Assembly (NCBI GenBank): GCA_015680685.1
Contig: MNCI01037655.1
Coordinates: 92,520-140,848, forward strand
Length of the DNA: 48,329 bases
Origin: Gnetum montanum
Lineage: Eukaryota > Streptophyta > Gnetopsida > Gnetales > Gnetaceae
Direction: 5' to 3'
The notes beneath the pieces are model-generated. The model did not search any database. It was not told where the DNA came from and saw nothing but the letters and a program-made list of their open reading frames with translations. Positions 44,269 to 48,329 of the stretch are shown here, piece after piece (positions within the stretch are counted from its first letter, which is position 1; every line of letters starts with the position of its first letter). The position numbers and the translations under genes are program-made.

Positions 44269-46435
44269 ATATGGCACCAAAGAGGGAACCATAAGAAGAA
44301 GGACCATCTTAGCCAAGGGAGAAGTGGCCAAGAGGAGAAAGGGACCAACAACCACAATAGCCCTAGAAATAAGAGGCTAAGACCATGCAACTGGATCTCT
44401 TTGAAAGGAGCCCAAAGTGGAATCTATTCATTAGATTTCCATAGTAGAGATTGGCTAGTCATGATAAGATGAGGCACCAAGGCCAAGGTTTAATATTGAG
44501 GTCACATTGATTGAACCCTACCTGGAAATAATTTGTTCCAAGAAGGTCCAAAGTTTAGTTCTCCAAGAACTTAACTTTGGTTCCTTCTTGGACTTGGTGC
44601 CAAAAAAAAGTCCAAACTCAACTACAAGGGTCTCCCATATGGTCCATTCTCTCATCCAGTGGAGAATGGTACATGGGAGAGACATACCTTTTTTGGAAAA
44701 AATAATAGGGAGACACAACTATCAAGATCAAGGACATAACCATCTCTTATTTGGTTGAGGTCATCAGGGAGGCCTTCAGCTTGCCCAACATAGGGACAAA
44801 TCTTGTGGATATCTCCACTTAGGAAAATCCAAAGGCAAAGAAGGAATGGATCCAATGGTGATATGGGGTGAACCACAAAAAATATAGTGCACTCACCAAG
44901 GTAGAATGAGCCTACTTCAAGATAGCATCTTATCACCTCAATCCTATGTTGAGGCCTAGTAAGTTGATTGTCTTCTCCGCTAGTGTGTGCACCACTCTAA
45001 GTGGCAAGTTCTCTATCAACCTCCCTCAACTCATCTACCTCGAAATTGAGAAGCACTTCAAGACAAATGAGCATGGGAGGAAGACACTCCCTTTATTATG
45101 CCTAATCTACAAACTCTATAGAAGGGGAGGCATCGTCCATTTTTCCAACAACATGCTCCATCATGCTCATGCCACATCCAAGTAGGAGATGATGAAGGAT
45201 AAAGTAGTTGCAAGGTTGCTAAATGAGGAGCAACCATCACCACCACCTGCTAATGAGACCACACCAAAGTCCCATGTAACTATTGAAAAAATCAAGAAAC
45301 TTCATGAAAAACTATTGTAGCAACAATCAAATGAAGAAAGTGGTGAGGAGCCATCAGTCTATCAGCTAGTGTTGAGCCACCTCAATGAAGTTACTAGGAT
45401 AATCAGCTAGCTGGAAGAGATCGCCTCGCTAGCTTCCATACAACACATGTAGGAACCTACAAGCATGAATCTAACTACCCAAGAAGTTATAGTGTCCATC
45501 CTTGGACAAAAGACTTCCCCAAAATCTCTAGAAACATCGTGAATTTCTTGATGCAATAGGAACAAGGTGAGGGGGCTACTATCCTAGTGATGTAACACCA
45601 TGGGTAGGAAGCAATGGTAAAAGAGGTGGTAGATTATGTGATCAAAGCATTGAATGCTCCTACAATAGTCATGCTTGACATAGCTTTCTTGGAAGATGTG
45701 CAAGCTTTCATGAGAGCAAAAAGCAATTGATTGAGGGTACCCCAACAGAAGGAGATGTTGGACCAACTAGTAGAAACTAGGCAATCACTTCAAAAGATCT
45801 TTGATCTTCTGGAATAAATCACTCTTACCCAATCAAAGCTACTAGAGACAAAGGGTAAGCTCCTCATCACTAATGCCCAACTAGAGGTAACCACAACCAA
45901 AAATCATTAATTGGCCATTGAAGTTGTAGAATTAAGGTCCTATCTCTTTGACCCCATCATTCTCATCCAGGAAATCACCAGAGATGAAGCTTTCCTACAA
46001 CTTCAGAAAAAATTAAAGGAGGCTAAGAATGCTAATGAGATGGTGATCTTTGATGCCTCCTTATTGGAAGCTCTTGCCTTCAACACCAATAAGGACTTGG
46101 CTCAAGTCTGTAAAGAAAACTTGATTCTCACAAAGGATATGGTCAAATTTATGACATAGCAATGGGAGTAACTAGCCAAGGTGAACCTAAACTTAATAAG
46201 GTTAGTAGTAGAGAATTGAAATTTCTCTATGAAGAAAGTCTAAGCACTTTGCCAAAAGACGGCCATCAAGATAGTGGCTTGGAAAAATGAGGCCTTAAAA
46301 CTTGAACATGTTAAAAATCACTACAAGGGCTAGGTGAGGCTCCTCAAAGAAGTGAATAACAAGGAAATCCATCTGGCTAAGGCAAATATGAATGAGGCAC
46401 TCTAGCAACTCCAACAAAGAGGTGATGTGTGGTAG
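44269..46435 (+). pseudogene. E5 extra ORF in envelope position
   Basis: Starts MAPKREP at 44269 and ends GDVW-stop at 46433-46435, with many stops and some frameshifts. Segments: VTLIEPYLEIICSKK and LNFGSFLDLVPKK (44500-44640); REAFSLPNIGTNLVDIST; AYFKIASYHLNPMLRPSKL, KFSINLPQLIYLEIEKHF and TLPLLCLIYKLYRRGGIV (44910-45140). A long charged region follows (LQLQKKLKEAKNANE, 45990 on), probably coiled coil. The middle resembles the conserved part of the plant-transposon ORF found downstream of pol in Athila elements, which is sometimes called envelope-like. I see no signal peptide or membrane segment. Order and wording are similar to the antisense gene of E1. Confidence 0.65.
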
Positions 46436-46596
46436 TTGATATTTGATAACCTAATTTTATAAATTTTATAATTCTGTACAATTTAGTGCTCAAAGTTAGT
46501 TAGAAGTTAGAGTCAGTTAGTCAATAATCCAATACTTCCCAATTTTTTAAGACACTCAATCCTACTTTTGTTCACTCAAGAACGATTTTTCACTTA

Positions 46597-46608
46597 GTTG
46601 GGGGGGTA
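46597..46608 (+). other. E5 purine tract
   Basis: AGTTGGGGGGGTA directly precedes the LTR start TGATGAATC. Different from the AAAGAGGGGCC tract of E1-E4, as expected for another lineage. Confidence 0.65.
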
Positions 46609-47485
46609 TGATGAATCATTGATTCGTTGTGTCAATGAGCATGCATCAATGTAGCCCCACCGATGTAGCCCTATCAACACATGAGATAATGTGTTGATGC
46701 ATTTGTGTTGATGTAGTGTCATGTCACACCTATATAAATGTGCATACCCACTACATTTATGACATGTTATGTTATTCAAGTAGCTAAGTTTTGTAATTTT
46801 CTTCCACTAGAGTTAGAATATTTTCTAAGTGCTTGCAGTAGGACTTTAAGCAATAGTATGGATCCTTATTCAAGCATCACTGTACCTGGACACATTGATG
46901 TGATGGAAATAAAGATGAGATTCTTGATACTCCTTTTAGCACTTAGAATAGATTAATGTTTATTTCATGCACTTTATTATTCATGCAATTTATGTTTTTG
47001 TCCTTAGTTAATTAATGCATTTTACACCAAACACATAAGTACAACCACTTTGAACATACCATTTAATTCTTAGTAATCCCAATAGTGGCTATTTGATAGG
47101 CAAATGATAGACACTTGGTAATCTAGTAGCATTATACACATTCAAGATGTATATAGAAAGTGGGCCCGAATCCTTATGTTAGGCTAGTTAGCTTAAGAAT
47201 CATTAAATAGTTAAGTAGTTAATTTTTTCATTAATTATCACTACTTCAACACTTAGATTAAATAAATAAAAATATAAAATATAAATAAACATCATATGCC
47301 TTGGCTCACACTTAATCATACAAATAAGCTTACATAAGTGAGAGTTAAGAAGACAATAATCATAATTTTCTAAGTCACTATCTTTGTCTATAGCACACTT
47401 AGGTGCTAAGTCCATGAAATTTGACCAAATCGCTAGTACACACTTGTGATTTGTATGGTTAGGCAAAGGGACTACTTGGTACTCA
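46609..47485 (+). repeat. E5 3' LTR
   Basis: 877 bases from TGATGAATCATTG to GGTACTCA. TATA box TATATAAA lies at 46731-46738, preceded by GATGCAT words. Homology to the solo LTR at 20553-21302 in the downstream part fixes the end at ACTCA. Confidence 0.7.
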
Positions 47486-48329
47486 TTAGTCATGTAGAGT
47501 TGCAATGAATGTCACAACAAACTCTACAAGTCATGGTGTGTCAATTGAAGTTGCTAAAAATGGCCTCACTACCCACTGAAAGAAGAAGATGCCACAAAAT
47601 GTTGAAAATAGGGAAGAAAGTAAAGAAATATGTAAAGATGATTAATTCAAAGAATATATCCCAAAATCATTGGTTAGGGTATCAAAATAAAGAGAAATTT
47701 GATATCAAAAATCTAGAAAATGACATAAAGAACCTTACACTAAGAAGAACCATTTCCTGTACTTGAGAATGGATTGATGGGAAGCTTTGCACACATCCAA
47801 AAATCAATGGATCTTCAAGGTCATCTTAAGAAAAGAGAGCTTATACTAAAATCAAATTTAGATCTAAAATAACCAAGAGGAGCCTTCACATACAATCACA
47901 AGAAGTAAGAGCAAGAAAGATGCAATACAATTGATGCCAAGAGGGGTAGCCATTACCATGCATTTATAGTCACCAACTAGAATTTTGATAATCAAAAAAA
48001 TAATGATCTAACTTCAAGATTAGATCACATGCATCTACACTAGGGTTTAATATTTCCTTAATAGCTATGGTCATTGGTTCAAGTCACTGAGACATATTAG
48101 ATATAGCCCACACCATCCAAGAATGGGTTCCTAATATCCAAGGTAAAACAACAAAACAATAGGAATAAACCCAAAATATTTATTTAACATGCCTTTGGAC
48201 CATACCATATAATTACATTATTCCAAAAACCTTGGAACACTATAACTAAATTAGAACAACCCCTCCTTCCACCCTGCAACACCACCACCCCACCATCCCC
48301 CACACCCCCACCCCACCACCCGTCGCCCC
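47486..48329. other. Unassigned right end
   Basis: No element or domain recognised. An 85-codon frame at 47509-47766 is lysine-rich and without known similarity. The last 80 bases are C-rich low-complexity (CACCCCACC-type). Confidence 0.4.

Larger units (their letters stand above)
39135..47485 (+). mobile_element. E5: Athila-like Ty3/gypsy element, 5' part missing
   Basis: Plus-strand pol remnants (RT, RNase H, integrase), a long spacer, an extra ORF in envelope position, a G-rich purine tract and a 3' LTR. The RT box VFMDDFSTYG and the RNase H ending ENVVADHLSWL are typical of the Athila lineage. E4 is inserted just upstream of RT. The 5' LTR and gag are not in the window. An alternative is that 43721-47485 is a separate LTR-ORF-LTR element inserted into an Athila remnant. 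Confidence 0.75.

Noticed and set aside
47509-47766. Lysine-rich 85-codon frame at the right end
   Set aside because: No domain, no similarity to neighbouring elements, AT-rich composition; kept as unassigned.

Overview
The window is plant nuclear DNA made almost entirely of nested, decayed LTR retrotransposons of the Ty3/gypsy superfamily. I found no ordinary host gene, tRNA, rRNA or CRISPR array. The RNase H, integrase, gag and PBS features point to a seed plant with a large, repeat-rich genome. A gymnosperm is my guess, not something the sequence proves. Two single-N positions flanked by exact or near-exact duplications are probably assembly joins.

Layout. E1 (1-17041, minus strand) is a Tat-like element. 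Its 3' LTR is cut by the window edge, and its 5' LTR is 15650-17041. It carries a gag-pro ORF (15393-11722), a pol region (about 5920-2443) and, between them, an antisense intron-containing gene (6495-10860, plus strand). E1 sits in the integrase gene of an older plus-strand relative, E4, seen as 17042-17460, 26567-28697 and 37332-39134 and ending in its 3' LTR. E2 (17461-26566, plus) and E3 (28698-37331, minus, TSD AGCAT) also interrupt E4. Both have LTRs and gag-pro but no reverse transcriptase or integrase. E2's gag is itself broken by a solo LTR (20553-21302). E4 in turn lies in E5 (39135-47485, plus), an Athila-like element with RT, RNase H and integrase remnants, a large envelope-position ORF (44269-46435) and a 3' LTR whose family matches the solo LTR in E2. 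The last 840 bases are unassigned.

Two things stand out. First, the antisense gene in E1 has at least eight exons with mostly canonical splice sites and conserved reading phase. Because it is antisense, its introns would survive an RNA-mediated copy cycle. Its protein shares an overall plan with the sense ORF of E5. Second, E1-E4 carry dozens of copies of a short motif: a 4-bp stem, usually a 6-nt loop, then TTAAACTNGC in transcript sense. The stem sequence changes from copy to copy while pairing is kept (GGTC/GACC, GGCC/GGCC, AGCC/GGCT, AGTC/GACT, TGTT/AACA). The motif always has the same orientation relative to the element transcript, clusters at module boundaries, and was not seen in the Athila-like element.

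All coding regions are pseudogenes. In-frame stops are mostly TAG and TGA, as expected from C-to-T decay of methylated CAG and CGA codons. The coding modules therefore describe ancestral function only: gag (particle), retropepsin (maturation), RT/RNase H (copying) and integrase (insertion).
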